Translations under genes and position numbers: made by a program
NCBI GenBank assembly: GCA_903845065.1
Contig: CAIMWH010000277.1
Coordinates: 1-50,250 of the forward strand
Direction of reading: 5' to 3'
DNA: 50,250 nucleotides
From: an uncultured Rhodospirillales bacterium
GTDB lineage: Bacteria > Pseudomonadota > Alphaproteobacteria > Acetobacterales > Acetobacteraceae
The notes under the pieces: generated by a model
Told to the model about the DNA's origin: nothing
What the model saw: the letters and a program-made list of their open reading frames with translations, nothing else
Database searches by the model: none
Part shown: positions 15,957 through 24,283 of the stretch, piece after piece
Layout of the letters: each line of letters starts with the position of its first letter
How positions within the stretch are numbered: the stretch's first letter is position 1

Positions 15957-16160
15957 ATGCTGAACGACCGTGATGCCATCCTGCGCAAGTTGCATGAGTT
16001 GCGGAGCGAACACCGTGACCTTGATACCGTCATCGTCCGCCTCACCGAGGCGGGGCCGATGGACCAGTTGCAACTCCAGCGCCTCAAAAAGCGCAAGCTG
16101 CTGCTGAAGGACGAGGTGGCGCGCCTCGAATCCCGCCTCATCCCCGACAACATCGCGTGA
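15957..16160 (+). CDS. YdcH/DUF465-family small protein (copy 2)
   Basis: A 67-residue helical protein with the DUF465 pattern [15 protein letters not shown], then [20 protein letters not shown]. The stop TGA overlaps the GTG start of purE (GTGA), so it is the first gene of a ydcH-purE-purK operon and translation is coupled. The reason for linking it to purine synthesis is unknown. No clear Shine-Dalgarno is seen before the chosen ATG. Confidence 0.85.
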   Translation: MLNDRDAILRKLHELRSEHRDLDTVIVRLTEAGPMDQLQLQRLKKRKLLLKDEVARLESRLIPDNIA

Positions 16161-16660
16161 GCGCCGAGCCCCCCCGCGTCGGCATCATCATGGGCAGCCA
16201 GTCGGACTGGCCCACCATGGTCAACGCCGCCGACATGCTGGCCCGCCTCGGCATCGCGCATGAGCGCCGCATCGTCTCCGCCCACCGCACGCCCGATCGC
16301 CTGGCCGGCTACGCCAAAACCGCGCGCGAGCGGGGCCTGAAGGTGATCATCGCCGGCGCCGGCGGGGCCGCCCACCTGCCCGGCATGTGCGCCGCCTTCA
16401 CCGCCCTGCCGGTGCTCGGCGTGCCGATCGAGAGCCACGCGCTGAAGGGGATGGATTCGCTGCTCTCCATCGTCCAGATGCCTGCCGGCATCCCCGTTGG
16501 CACCCTGGCCATCGGCCGCGCCGGCGCCATCAACGCGGCCCTCCTCGCCGCCGCCATCCTCGCCACCACCGACGCGGCCCTGGCCGACCGGCTTGACGCG
16601 CTGCGCGCCGAACAGTCCGCCGCCGTGGCCGAGGAGCCCACCGAAGCCCCGGCGGCATGA
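16157..16660 (+). CDS. purE: 5-(carboxyamino)imidazole ribonucleotide mutase PurE
   Basis: A 167-residue class I PurE starting at a [16 protein letters not shown] binds the phosphate, SAHRTPDRL carries the catalytic His, and [12 protein letters not shown] is the other active-site loop. The enzyme moves the carboxyl group of N5-CAIR to carbon 4, giving CAIR in purine synthesis. Its stop overlaps the start of purK as ATGA, so both are coupled; PurK makes its substrate. Confidence 0.96.
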   Translation: MSAEPPRVGIIMGSQSDWPTMVNAADMLARLGIAHERRIVSAHRTPDRLAGYAKTARERGLKVIIAGAGGAAHLPGMCAAFTALPVLGVPIESHALKGMDSLLSIVQMPAGIPVGTLAIGRAGAINAALLAAAILATTDAALADRLDALRAEQSAAVAEEPTEAPAA

Positions 16661-16704
16661 CGCCCCTGCCGCCGAGCGGCATGACGCCCCTGCCGCCCGG
16701 CGCC
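16657..16704 (+). repeat. 24-bp tandem duplication of the purK start
   Basis: The first 24 bases of purK (ATGACGCCCCTGCCGCC and on) are repeated at 16681-16704 with three differences near the end. The duplication includes the start codon, so the protein begins [15 protein letters not shown]. Confidence 0.9.
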
Positions 16705-17811
16705 ACCATCGGCATCGTCGGTGGCGGCCAACTCGGCCGCATGTCGGCCCTCGCCGCCGCCCGGCTCGGCTACCGGTGCCACATCCTCACCCCCGAGGCC
16801 GACTGCCCCGCCGCCCTGGTTTCCGCCGCGATCACCCTGGGCGACTACGAGGACCGCGCCGCGCTGGAGGCCTTCGCCGCCGCGGTGGACGTCATCACCT
16901 TCGAATTCGAGAACGTCAGCGCCGCCGGGCTTGATCTGCTGGCCTCGCGCAAGCCGGTCCGCCCGGGCGCCGAAATCCTGCGCGTCAGCCAGGACCGCGC
17001 CGCCGAAAAAAGCTTCCTCAACGGCATCGGCATCGCCACCGCCCCCTGGCGCGCGGTGAATTCGCTGGCCGAGTTGCAGCAGGCCGCCGACGAGCTTGGC
17101 CTGCCCGCCATCCTGAAAACCACCCGGCTCGGCTATGACGGCAAGGGCCAGGCCGCCCTGCGCAGCCCCGGAGACCTCGCCCCCGCCTTCAAGCGCCTGG
17201 CGCCGAAGCCGCTGGTGCTGGAGGGCTTCGTGGACTTCGCCTGCGAAATCAGCGTGATCGTCGCCCGCGGCGCCGATGGCGGCATCGCCAGCTTCGATCC
17301 GGTGGAAAACCTCCACCGCGATCACATCCTCGATCTCACCCTCGCCCCCGCCCGCATCCCCACCCAGACCGCCGCCGCCGCCACACAGATCGCCCGCCAC
17401 ATCGCCGAGGGGCTGGGTCTCGTGGGCCTGCTCGCGGTCGAAATGTTCGTCACCGCCGACAACCGCGTGGTGGTGAACGAAATCGCCCCCCGCCCGCACA
17501 ATTCCGGCCACTGGACCATCGATGCCTGTGGCGCCAGCCAGTTCGAACTCCACATCCGCGCCGTCGCCGGCCTGCCGCTTCTGCCTGCCACCCGCCATTC
17601 GGACGCGGTGATGAAAAACCTCGTCGGCCCCGACGAAATCGCCCTGTGGCCGCAAATCCTCGCCACCCCCGGCCTGATCCCGCACCACTACGGCAAAACC
17701 GAAGCCCGCCCCGGCCGCAAACTCGGCCACGTCACCCGTCTGTTCCCGCGTGATGCCCTGCCCGGACCCTTCGGCATCCGGGACGCGCTGGGGCCGCTGG
17801 CGAGCGAGTAG
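16657..17811 (+). CDS. purK: 5-(carboxyamino)imidazole ribonucleotide synthase PurK
   Basis: A 384-residue ATP-grasp enzyme. [17 protein letters not shown] is the N-terminal fold, [11 protein letters not shown] the ATP loop, [13 protein letters not shown] the beta-strand with metal ligands, and [15 protein letters not shown] the last active-site motif. It uses ATP and bicarbonate to turn AIR into N5-CAIR for PurE. The first eight codons are followed by an almost exact second copy, giving two possible starts (16657 and 16681); the first overlaps the purE stop. It ends three bases before the convergent LysR gene. Confidence 0.96.
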   Translation: MTPLPPSGMTPLPPGATIGIVGGGQLGRMSALAAARLGYRCHILTPEADCPAALVSAAITLGDYEDRAALEAFAAAVDVITFEFENVSAAGLDLLASRKPVRPGAEILRVSQDRAAEKSFLNGIGIATAPWRAVNSLAELQQAADELGLPAILKTTRLGYDGKGQAALRSPGDLAPAFKRLAPKPLVLEGFVDFACEISVIVARGADGGIASFDPVENLHRDHILDLTLAPARIPTQTAAAATQIARHIAEGLGLVGLLAVEMFVTADNRVVVNEIAPRPHNSGHWTIDACGASQFELHIRAVAGLPLLPATRHSDAVMKNLVGPDEIALWPQILATPGLIPHHYGKTEARPGRKLGHVTRLFPRDALPGPFGIRDALGPLASE

Positions 17812-17814
17812 CCC

Positions 17815-18750
17815 CTAGAACCCGCTGCCCGCCCGCAACTGGGTGCGCACCCGGTCGGCGGTGAAGAAATCGATGAATGCGCGGATCTTGGCCGGAACGT
17901 AGTCGGTCCGGCGGAACACAGCATGGATGCCGCGGCCATACTGGAACGTCGAGTTGGTCACCGCCCGGTCCGCCAGGATGCGCCGCAGCCGCCCGGTGTC
18001 GAGGTCGGACTGCACCGTGTAGTCGTCGAGCAGCGCGATGCCATGCCCGGCCAGGGCCAGCATCCGCAGCACCTCGCCGCTGTTGGTGGCGGTGAGGGCC
18101 CGGATGCTGACCTCCTCCAGGATGCCGTCACGCGCGAAACGCCACACCGGCTCCTCGGTGCCGATCCGGTAGACCAGGCACTGGTGCCCGGTCAGATCGG
18201 TCGGCCGCGCAAGCGGCGGCGCGCGATCGAGATACCCCGGGCTCGCCACCAGCACCCGCTCGGTGGCCAGGATCAACTCGCTCTCCAGCATCGGATCGGG
18301 CGAACTGCCGATCCGCACCTCCACGTCGATGGCGGTGTCGTAGTGGCTGAGATCGGCATGCCGCTCGGCGAGCAGCAGGTCCACCGTCACCTCCGGATTG
18401 GCGGCCTGGAACGCCGGGATCAGCGGCGCCAGCACCCTGTTGCCAAACATCAGCCGCGAATGCACCCGCAGCCGCCCGCTCGGCCGGGTCTGGAACGCGC
18501 CCGCCTCGGCATCGGCCATGCGGATGCCATCCAGGATGGGTTCGATCCGCCGAAGATAGGTCTCCCCCGCCTCCGTCAACGCCAGGCTGCGGCTGGTGCG
18601 GTTGAACAACTGGACCCGCAGCGTCGCCTCGAAATCCCCGATGATGCGCGAAACCGAGGCCGGCGACAGGCCCGATTGCCGGCCGGCCTCGGAGAAACTT
18701 CCCAGCCGGGCGGCGGCGGCGAACAATTGCATGCCCTGGAGACGGTTCAT
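17815..18750 (-). CDS. LysR-family transcriptional regulator
   Basis: A 311-residue LTTR. The N-terminal winged helix-turn-helix is MQLFAAAARLGSFSEAGRQS then LSPASVSRIIGDFEATLRV, followed by the linker helix and a periplasmic-binding-like effector domain to the end. It belongs to the CrgA/DsdC-like group with the SRSLALTEAGETYLRR segment. It is divergent from the LLM oxidoreductase operon and should control it from the 135-base gap that contains a 23-base palindrome. The effector is unknown; an acyl-CoA or acid intermediate of the operon is the natural guess. Confidence 0.93.
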   Translation of the reverse strand: MNRLQGMQLFAAAARLGSFSEAGRQSGLSPASVSRIIGDFEATLRVQLFNRTSRSLALTEAGETYLRRIEPILDGIRMADAEAGAFQTRPSGRLRVHSRLMFGNRVLAPLIPAFQAANPEVTVDLLLAERHADLSHYDTAIDVEVRIGSSPDPMLESELILATERVLVASPGYLDRAPPLARPTDLTGHQCLVYRIGTEEPVWRFARDGILEEVSIRALTATNSGEVLRMLALAGHGIALLDDYTVQSDLDTGRLRRILADRAVTNSTFQYGRGIHAVFRRTDYVPAKIRAFIDFFTADRVRTQLRAGSGF

Positions 18751-18766
18751 CGGTCACCTTCTGCCG

Positions 18767-18789
18767 ATCTTCTCGAAATTCGAGAAGAT
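18767..18789. promoter_or_regulatory. 23-base palindrome, probable LysR operator
   Basis: ATCTTCTCGAA at 18767-18777 and its exact reverse complement at 18779-18789 surround one central A. It contains the T-N11-A form of LTTR sites, and it lies 17 bases upstream of the LysR start in the divergent promoter region. It is AT-rich compared with its surroundings. Confidence 0.7.
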
Positions 18790-18885
18790 GATCCTTGCAG
18801 ATCACCGATTGTCTCTCAAGCCGCCCGTCGTGCAAACACCCCTCCACAAGGAGCGAAACACGTAGCTCCACATGGGGGAACCATC

Positions 18886-19965
18886 ATGGTTGAGTTCGGC
18901 ATTTTTGTACTCATGCAGCAGCGGGGCTATCACCAGCGCCCCGACCAGATCCTGCGCAACGCCGTCGAGCAGACCGTGCACGCCGACCAGGCCGGGTTTG
19001 ATACCGCCTGGTATGCCGAGCACCATTTTTCCAACTACTGCCTCTGCCCGTCGCCGCTGATGATGGTGGCCCATTGCGCCCCGCTCACCCGCCGCATCCG
19101 CCTCGGCAGCGCCGTGTGCGTGCTGCCGCTGTATCACCCCGCCCGCCTTATGGCCGAAGCCGGCTTCGCCGACGTGGTCTCCAACGGCCGCCTCGAATTC
19201 GGCATCGGCGCCGGCTACCAGGAGTTCGAGTTCGAACGCTTCGGCGTCAAGCTGGCCGATGCGCCCGAGACCTTCTCGGAATTCCTCGACGTGCTGCCCA
19301 TGGGCATGGGCGAGAAGATCTTCGAATACCACGGCAAGCACCTGAACTTCCCGCCCACCTCGATTGCCATGCGCGCGCAGCAATCCCCCATCCCGCTGTG
19401 GCTCGCCACCGGCAACCCCGCCGTGCAGGCGCGCGCCATGCGCGAGGGCCACAGCCTGTTCGTCACCGCCCTGCTGAACGGCCAGGACAAGCTCGCCTCG
19501 CTGCGCCAGTCCCTCGAAGCGGTCGCCGCCAAGGAGAGCCATGACCTCGCCAAGACGCGGGTGGCCCTGCTGCGCTGCGCCTTCGCCAGCGACCGCAAGA
19601 GCGAGATCGACGAGTTCCTCGAATGCGCCCTCTACCAGCGCCGCATCTCCGAGAGCCTGCGCGACCGCCGGGCCCAGAGCGATGACGGCTACATGATCCG
19701 CGAGGAAAAGCGCGCCACTGACCCCACCATCGAGTCCCTCCGCGCCGCCCTGCCCGTCGGTAGCGTCGAGCAGGTGATCGAGCGCATGGTGCAGGAAATC
19801 CGCATCCTGCGCCCCACCCATGTGGCCCTGCAAACCCAGCTCGGCGACTTCGACCAGGCCACCATGCTGCGCCAGATCGAGTTGTGGGGCAGCCGCATCA
19901 TCCCGGCCGTGCGCCGCGAACTCGGTGACCTGATGCCCGCCACCGTCGAAGCGGCGATGGCCTGA
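18886..19965 (+). CDS. LLM-class flavin-dependent oxidoreductase (luciferase-like monooxygenase)
   Basis: A 359-residue bacterial-luciferase-fold protein: MVEFGIFVLMQQRGYHQR, WYAEHHFSNYC with the active-site His pair, RIRLGSAVCVLPLYHPARLM, and GRLEFGIGAGYQEFEFERFG. Such enzymes use FMNH2 from a partner reductase and oxygen to hydroxylate, cleave or Baeyer-Villiger-oxidise their substrate. No flavin reductase gene is beside it. It is the first gene of the catabolic run. The start at 18886 has GGGGGAACC upstream, the same sequence that precedes the next gene; an in-frame extension far upstream crosses the LysR gene and is rejected. Confidence 0.9.
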   Translation: MVEFGIFVLMQQRGYHQRPDQILRNAVEQTVHADQAGFDTAWYAEHHFSNYCLCPSPLMMVAHCAPLTRRIRLGSAVCVLPLYHPARLMAEAGFADVVSNGRLEFGIGAGYQEFEFERFGVKLADAPETFSEFLDVLPMGMGEKIFEYHGKHLNFPPTSIAMRAQQSPIPLWLATGNPAVQARAMREGHSLFVTALLNGQDKLASLRQSLEAVAAKESHDLAKTRVALLRCAFASDRKSEIDEFLECALYQRRISESLRDRRAQSDDGYMIREEKRATDPTIESLRAALPVGSVEQVIERMVQEIRILRPTHVALQTQLGDFDQATMLRQIELWGSRIIPAVRRELGDLMPATVEAAMA

Positions 19966-19974
19966 CACGTAACC

Positions 19975-19999
19975 GGACGGCGGCCGAACGCCGCCGTCC
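19975..19999 (+). terminator. Hairpin after the LLM oxidoreductase gene
   Basis: GGACGGCGGC (19975-19984) pairs with its exact complement at 19990-19999 around a five-base loop. No T run follows, and the operon appears to continue, so partial termination or mRNA processing is more likely than a full stop. Confidence 0.6.
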
Positions 20000-20057
20000 C
20001 GCCTGCCCACGCCGTGCCGACCTCAAGCAAAACCGTATAAACGGGGGAACCAGTACA

Positions 20058-21302
20058 ATGAGCCATCATAACGGACACCGCGCCGGCCCGAGCCGCCGCG
20101 CCCTTCTCGGCGCCGGCCTCGCCATGCCCGCGCTCGCCGCCCTGCCGCGCGCCGCCCGAGCCGCCGGCCAGCCGCTGAAAATCGGCGTGTTGTGCGACAT
20201 GTCGGGCATCTACGCCGATGACACCGGCCCTGGCCTGGTCGCCGGCGTGAAGGTCGCGGTGCAGGAGTTCGGCGCCAGCGTGGGCGATCGCCCCATCGAG
20301 ATCGTCAGCGCCGATGACCAGAACAAGCCCGACGTCGGGGCCGCCACCGCCGCGCGCTGGATGGACAAGGAGGGCGTCTCCGCCATCGTCTGTGCCTCGG
20401 CCTCTTCCATCACGCTGGCCGTCGCCGAGATGGCCAACACCCGCAACAAGATCCTGCTCATCGCCGGCAGCCTCAGCGCCGACCTGACCGGCAAGCAGTG
20501 CACCCCGCGCAGCTTCCAGTTCGGCCTGGACACCTACGCCGGCCCCCGCTCGGTGATCGCGCCGACCATCCGCGCCGGCGCGAAAACCTGGTTCATCATC
20601 AACGTGGACTACGCCTTCGGCCTCAGCCTGCGCGACGAGGGCTCGCGGATGATCGCGGCCGAGGGCGGCAAGGTGCTCGGCACCACCGGCTTCCCGCTCG
20701 GCACCACCGATTTCGCCAGCCAACTGCTCCAGGCCCGTGCCTCGGGCGCCCAGGCCATCGCGCTCGCCTGTGGCGGCACCGACTGGTCAAACCTGGTCAA
20801 GCAGGCCCACGAGTTCGGCATCACCCAGGGCGGCCAGAGCCTGGTCACCCTCACCGGCGGCATCAACGAGATCATGGCGGCCGGCGCCGACCTCTGCGCG
20901 GGCATGATCGCCTCGGCACCCTTCTACTGGGACCTTGACGAGGGCTCGCGCGCCTTCGCCGCCAAGTTCCGCCCGCTGCACAACGGCCACTATCCAAACT
21001 GGCAGCAGGCCGACGGCTACAACGGCGCTCTGCACTACTTCAAGGCGGTCAAGGCCGCCGGCACCGATGACGGCGGCAAGGTGGCCGACGCCATGCGCGC
21101 CACGAAGGTGAAGGACCTGCTGATCGACAACGCCTCCATCCGCGCCGACGGCCAGGTGATGCGCCCGACCTACCTGATGAAGGTGAAGCCCGAGACCGCC
21201 CCGGGCCGTGCCGATATCTTCGCCCTGGTCTCCACCCTCGCGGCCGAAGACAGCTGGCGCCCGGCCAGCGAAAGCGCCTGCACCCTGCTGCGCAAGGCCT
21301 GA
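20058..21302 (+). CDS. ABC transporter substrate-binding protein, branched-chain amino acid (Peripla_BP_6) type
   Basis: A 414-residue type-1 periplasmic binding protein. The N-terminus SRRALLGAGLAMPALAALP is a twin-arginine-like signal ending in ARAA. The mature part opens PLKIGVLCDMSGIYADDTGP, the standard LivK-like ligand-loop region. No ABC permease or ATPase gene is in the window, so it must share a transporter encoded elsewhere or act as a sensor. Position in the operon suggests that it captures the compound degraded by its neighbours. GGGGGAACCA precedes the start, as it does at the LLM gene. Confidence 0.92.
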   Translation: MSHHNGHRAGPSRRALLGAGLAMPALAALPRAARAAGQPLKIGVLCDMSGIYADDTGPGLVAGVKVAVQEFGASVGDRPIEIVSADDQNKPDVGAATAARWMDKEGVSAIVCASASSITLAVAEMANTRNKILLIAGSLSADLTGKQCTPRSFQFGLDTYAGPRSVIAPTIRAGAKTWFIINVDYAFGLSLRDEGSRMIAAEGGKVLGTTGFPLGTTDFASQLLQARASGAQAIALACGGTDWSNLVKQAHEFGITQGGQSLVTLTGGINEIMAAGADLCAGMIASAPFYWDLDEGSRAFAAKFRPLHNGHYPNWQQADGYNGALHYFKAVKAAGTDDGGKVADAMRATKVKDLLIDNASIRADGQVMRPTYLMKVKPETAPGRADIFALVSTLAAEDSWRPASESACTLLRKA

Positions 21303-21319
21303 TCGTCCGCCATGATGCA

Positions 21320-21350
21320 CCGCCTCCGGCCGCCATGCGGCCGGGGGCGG
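21320..21350 (+). other. Strong intercistronic hairpin in the catabolic operon
   Basis: A 14-bp stem (21320-21333 with 21337-21350, one G-U pair) with a three-base loop CAT lies between the binding-protein gene and the enoyl-CoA hydratase gene. Such stems often protect the highly expressed binding-protein mRNA and reduce expression downstream. Confidence 0.65.
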
Positions 21351-21378
21351 TACCTGTCCACATTCGAGGAAACAACCC

Positions 21379-22152
21379 ATGAGCGACTCCAACATCATCC
21401 GCCTCGAGGTGGACGACCACATCGCCCTCGTCACCCTGAACCGCCCCCCGGTGAACGCGCTCGACCGCGCCATGCGCGATCGCCTCATCGCGATTTTCGA
21501 CGAAATCTCCGAGCGCGATGATATCCGCGTCGCCGTGCTCACCGGCGCCGGCAAAACCTTCTGCGCCGGCGCCGATCTGCGCGCCCGCCCCAACCTCGCC
21601 ACCAAGGGCGCCTTCCACGACCACAACCGCGTGACCCGCGAAACCGGCAACGCCATCCACGAATGCGCCAAGCCGGTGATCGCCGCCGTCAACGGCTCCG
21701 CCCTCGGCGCCGGTCTCGGCCTGATGGCCGCCTGCGACATCTTCTTCGCCTGCGAGGAAGCGGTGTTCGGCATGCCGGAAATCGATGTCGGCCTCGCCGG
21801 CGGTGCCGCCATGCTCACCCGCATCTTCGGCAAGTCCACCATGCGCCGCATGATGTACACCGGCTTGCGCCTCACCGCGGCCGAGATGTATCGCCAGAGC
21901 ATCATCGAGGAAGTCACCACCCGCGAGGCCCTGGTGCCCACCGCCATGGCGCTCGCCGCCGAGATCGCCGGCAAGAGCCCGCTCGGCATCCGCTACGCCA
22001 AGACCTCCTGCAACATGACCGAGTTGATGCCGCAGCGCGACGGCTACCGCTTTGAGCAGAACTTCACCATGGCGCTGTCCGCCACCGAGGATGCGCTCGA
22101 AGCCCGCACCGCGATGCTCGAAAAGCGCAAGCCCGTCTTCAAGGGCCGCTGA
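21379..22152 (+). CDS. Enoyl-CoA hydratase/isomerase family protein
   Basis: A complete 257-residue crotonase. The oxyanion-hole segments are KTFCAGADLRARP and NGSALGAGLGLMAACDI; FGMPEIDVGLAGGAAML follows. The C-terminal EKRKPVFKGR resembles the tail of the first gene of the window. It likely hydrates the enoyl-CoA made by the neighbouring acyl-CoA dehydrogenases. Start preceded by GAGGA. The next gene starts one base after its stop codon. Confidence 0.93.
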   Translation: MSDSNIIRLEVDDHIALVTLNRPPVNALDRAMRDRLIAIFDEISERDDIRVAVLTGAGKTFCAGADLRARPNLATKGAFHDHNRVTRETGNAIHECAKPVIAAVNGSALGAGLGLMAACDIFFACEEAVFGMPEIDVGLAGGAAMLTRIFGKSTMRRMMYTGLRLTAAEMYRQSIIEEVTTREALVPTAMALAAEIAGKSPLGIRYAKTSCNMTELMPQRDGYRFEQNFTMALSATEDALEARTAMLEKRKPVFKGR

Positions 22153-22153
22153 A

Positions 22154-24283
22154 ATGCGCATCGGCGAGGGCCTGGAGGCGATCTTCCGGCCGCGCTCGAT
22201 CGCCATTCTCGGCGCGTCCCAGGACTCGACCAAGATCGGCGGCCGGCCGGTGCAGTTCCTGCGCGACTACGCCTTCCCGGGGGCCGTCTATCCGGTCAAC
22301 CCGCGGGCAACCGAGGTGCAGGGCTACACCGCCTATCCGAGCGTGGACGTGCTGCCCGAAGCCCCGGACCTCGCCATCATCGCCGTCGCCGCCGAACAGG
22401 TGCCCGATGCCATCGCCGCCTGTGCCGCCAAGGGCGTGCGCGGCGCCGTGGTGTTCTCGTCCGGCTTCTCCGAAATGGGGGAGAAGGGCGAGGCACTGCA
22501 GGCCCGCATCCGCGCCATCGTCGCCAGCACCGGCATCCGGGTGCTGGGCCCCAACTGTCTCGGCGCCATCAGCATCGCCGAGCGCGCCATCGCCACCTTC
22601 TCCATCGTGCTGGAAAACAGCATGCCGGCCGCCGGCCCCCTCGGCATCGCCTCGCAAAGCGGCAACCTCGGCAGCTACGCCATGCTGCTGGCGAGCGAAA
22701 AGGGCGTCGGCGTCAGCCGCTTCATGACCACCGGCAATGAGTGCGATGTGGACGTGGCCGACGGCATCGCCTTCATGGCGCGAGACCCGGCCACCAAGGT
22801 GATCCTGGCGGTGCTCGAAACCTGCCGCGACCCGGCCCGCCTCATCGCCGCGCTGGAGGAAGCCCGCGCCGCCGGCAAGCCGGTGGTGGTTCTGAAGATC
22901 GGCGCCAGTGCCGCCGGCCAGGCCGCCGCCGCCAGCCACACCGGCGCCCTCGCCGGTTCCGACCAGGTGTTTGACGCGGTGTTCCGCCGCTGCGGCGCCC
23001 TGCGCGTGCGCAGCATCGAGCAACTCGTGGACCTCGGCCAGGCCATCGTCGCCCTCGGGCCGGACCGCCTGCCGAAGGGCCGCCGCGTCGCCGTGCTGGT
23101 CGCCTCCGGCGGCTTCGGCGTGCTGCTCGCTGACGCCGCCAGCGCCTGCGGCCTCACCCTGCCCGAACCGAGCGCCGCCACCCAGGCCCGCATCACCGAA
23201 ATCGTGCCCTATGCTTCGCCGCGCAACCCGATCGACGCCACGGCCCAGATGTCGAGCCGCCCGGAAATCCTGCGCGACATCCTGTTCGCGGTGATGCAGG
23301 ACGGCGCGTTCGATACCCTCATCGTGCTGGTGTCCTCCGCGCTTTATCTACCCCGCCTGCGCAGCGTCTACATGGCGGCGCTGGCCACGGTGCGCGAACA
23401 ATTCCCCGATCGCGTGGTGGCGCTCTGCGTGCACGGCCCGGCCGACGCGGTGGGCGAACTCGGCGCCATGGGCTTCCCCGCCATCGACGGGGTGGACGCC
23501 TGCTGCGCCGTGGTCGCCGGCTTGGCCGGGCTGCGCGAGGCACTCGCCGCCCCCTCCATCCCGGCGCCCTTGCTACGCGCCATGCCCGCGCTGCCGGCGC
23601 CCGATGTGCTGCGCACCGAAAACGGTGCCAAGGCCACCCTCGCCGCCGCCGGCCTGCCGGTGCTGCCGGAAGGCATCGCCCCCGATCCGGACGGCGCCGC
23701 CGCGCTCGCCGAGACCATGGGCTTCCCCGTGGTGCTGAAAATCGTCTCGCCCGACCTGCCGCACAAAACCGAAGTCGGCGGCGTCGTGCTCGGCCTCGCC
23801 AGCGCCGAAGCCGTCCGTGCCGCCGCCACCGCCATGTTGGCCGGTGTGCGCGAAAAGGCCCCCACAGCCCGCATCGAGGGCCTCCTCGTCGCCCCCATGG
23901 TGAAAGGCGGCGTCGAACTCATCCTCGGTACCACCCGCGATCCGGTGTTCGGCCCGGTGGTGATGGCCGGCCTCGGCGGCATTTTCGCCGAGATCATGCG
24001 AGACGTCGCGGTCCGCCCGGCGCCGGTCAGCACGGAGCAGGCGATGGAGATGCTGCGCGGCCTCAAGGCCTTCCCGCTGCTCGACGGCGCCCGCGGCACC
24101 GCCCGCGCCGACCTCGCCGCCGCCGCGAAAGCCATCGTCGACCTGTCGCACTTCGCCGCCGCCCACGCCGCCACCATTGACGCCATCGACATCAACCCGC
24201 TGCTGGTACGGCCGGAAGGGCAGGGCGCCGTCGCCCTCGACGCCCTCATCGTGCCGGCCGGGGAGCCCGCCCATGTCCACTGA
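22154..24283 (+). CDS. Acyl-CoA ligase, ADP-forming acetyl-CoA synthetase family (fused alpha-beta)
   Basis: A 709-residue protein. Residues 1-130 are a CoA-binding Rossmann domain (FRPRSIAILGASQDSTKIGG). About 140-460 is the succinyl-CoA-ligase-like part, with GIASQSGNLGSYAMLLASEK and AAASHTGALAGSDQVFDAVF, the latter containing the phosphohistidine. The last 220 residues are an ATP-grasp_5 domain (GFPVVLKIVSPDLPHKTEVG). It joins CoA to a carboxylic acid with cleavage of ATP to ADP, and probably activates the substrate of this operon. The stop overlaps the next start by eleven bases. Confidence 0.92.
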   Translation: MRIGEGLEAIFRPRSIAILGASQDSTKIGGRPVQFLRDYAFPGAVYPVNPRATEVQGYTAYPSVDVLPEAPDLAIIAVAAEQVPDAIAACAAKGVRGAVVFSSGFSEMGEKGEALQARIRAIVASTGIRVLGPNCLGAISIAERAIATFSIVLENSMPAAGPLGIASQSGNLGSYAMLLASEKGVGVSRFMTTGNECDVDVADGIAFMARDPATKVILAVLETCRDPARLIAALEEARAAGKPVVVLKIGASAAGQAAAASHTGALAGSDQVFDAVFRRCGALRVRSIEQLVDLGQAIVALGPDRLPKGRRVAVLVASGGFGVLLADAASACGLTLPEPSAATQARITEIVPYASPRNPIDATAQMSSRPEILRDILFAVMQDGAFDTLIVLVSSALYLPRLRSVYMAALATVREQFPDRVVALCVHGPADAVGELGAMGFPAIDGVDACCAVVAGLAGLREALAAPSIPAPLLRAMPALPAPDVLRTENGAKATLAAAGLPVLPEGIAPDPDGAAALAETMGFPVVLKIVSPDLPHKTEVGGVVLGLASAEAVRAAATAMLAGVREKAPTARIEGLLVAPMVKGGVELILGTTRDPVFGPVVMAGLGGIFAEIMRDVAVRPAPVSTEQAMEMLRGLKAFPLLDGARGTARADLAAAAKAIVDLSHFAAAHAATIDAIDINPLLVRPEGQGAVALDALIVPAGEPAHVH

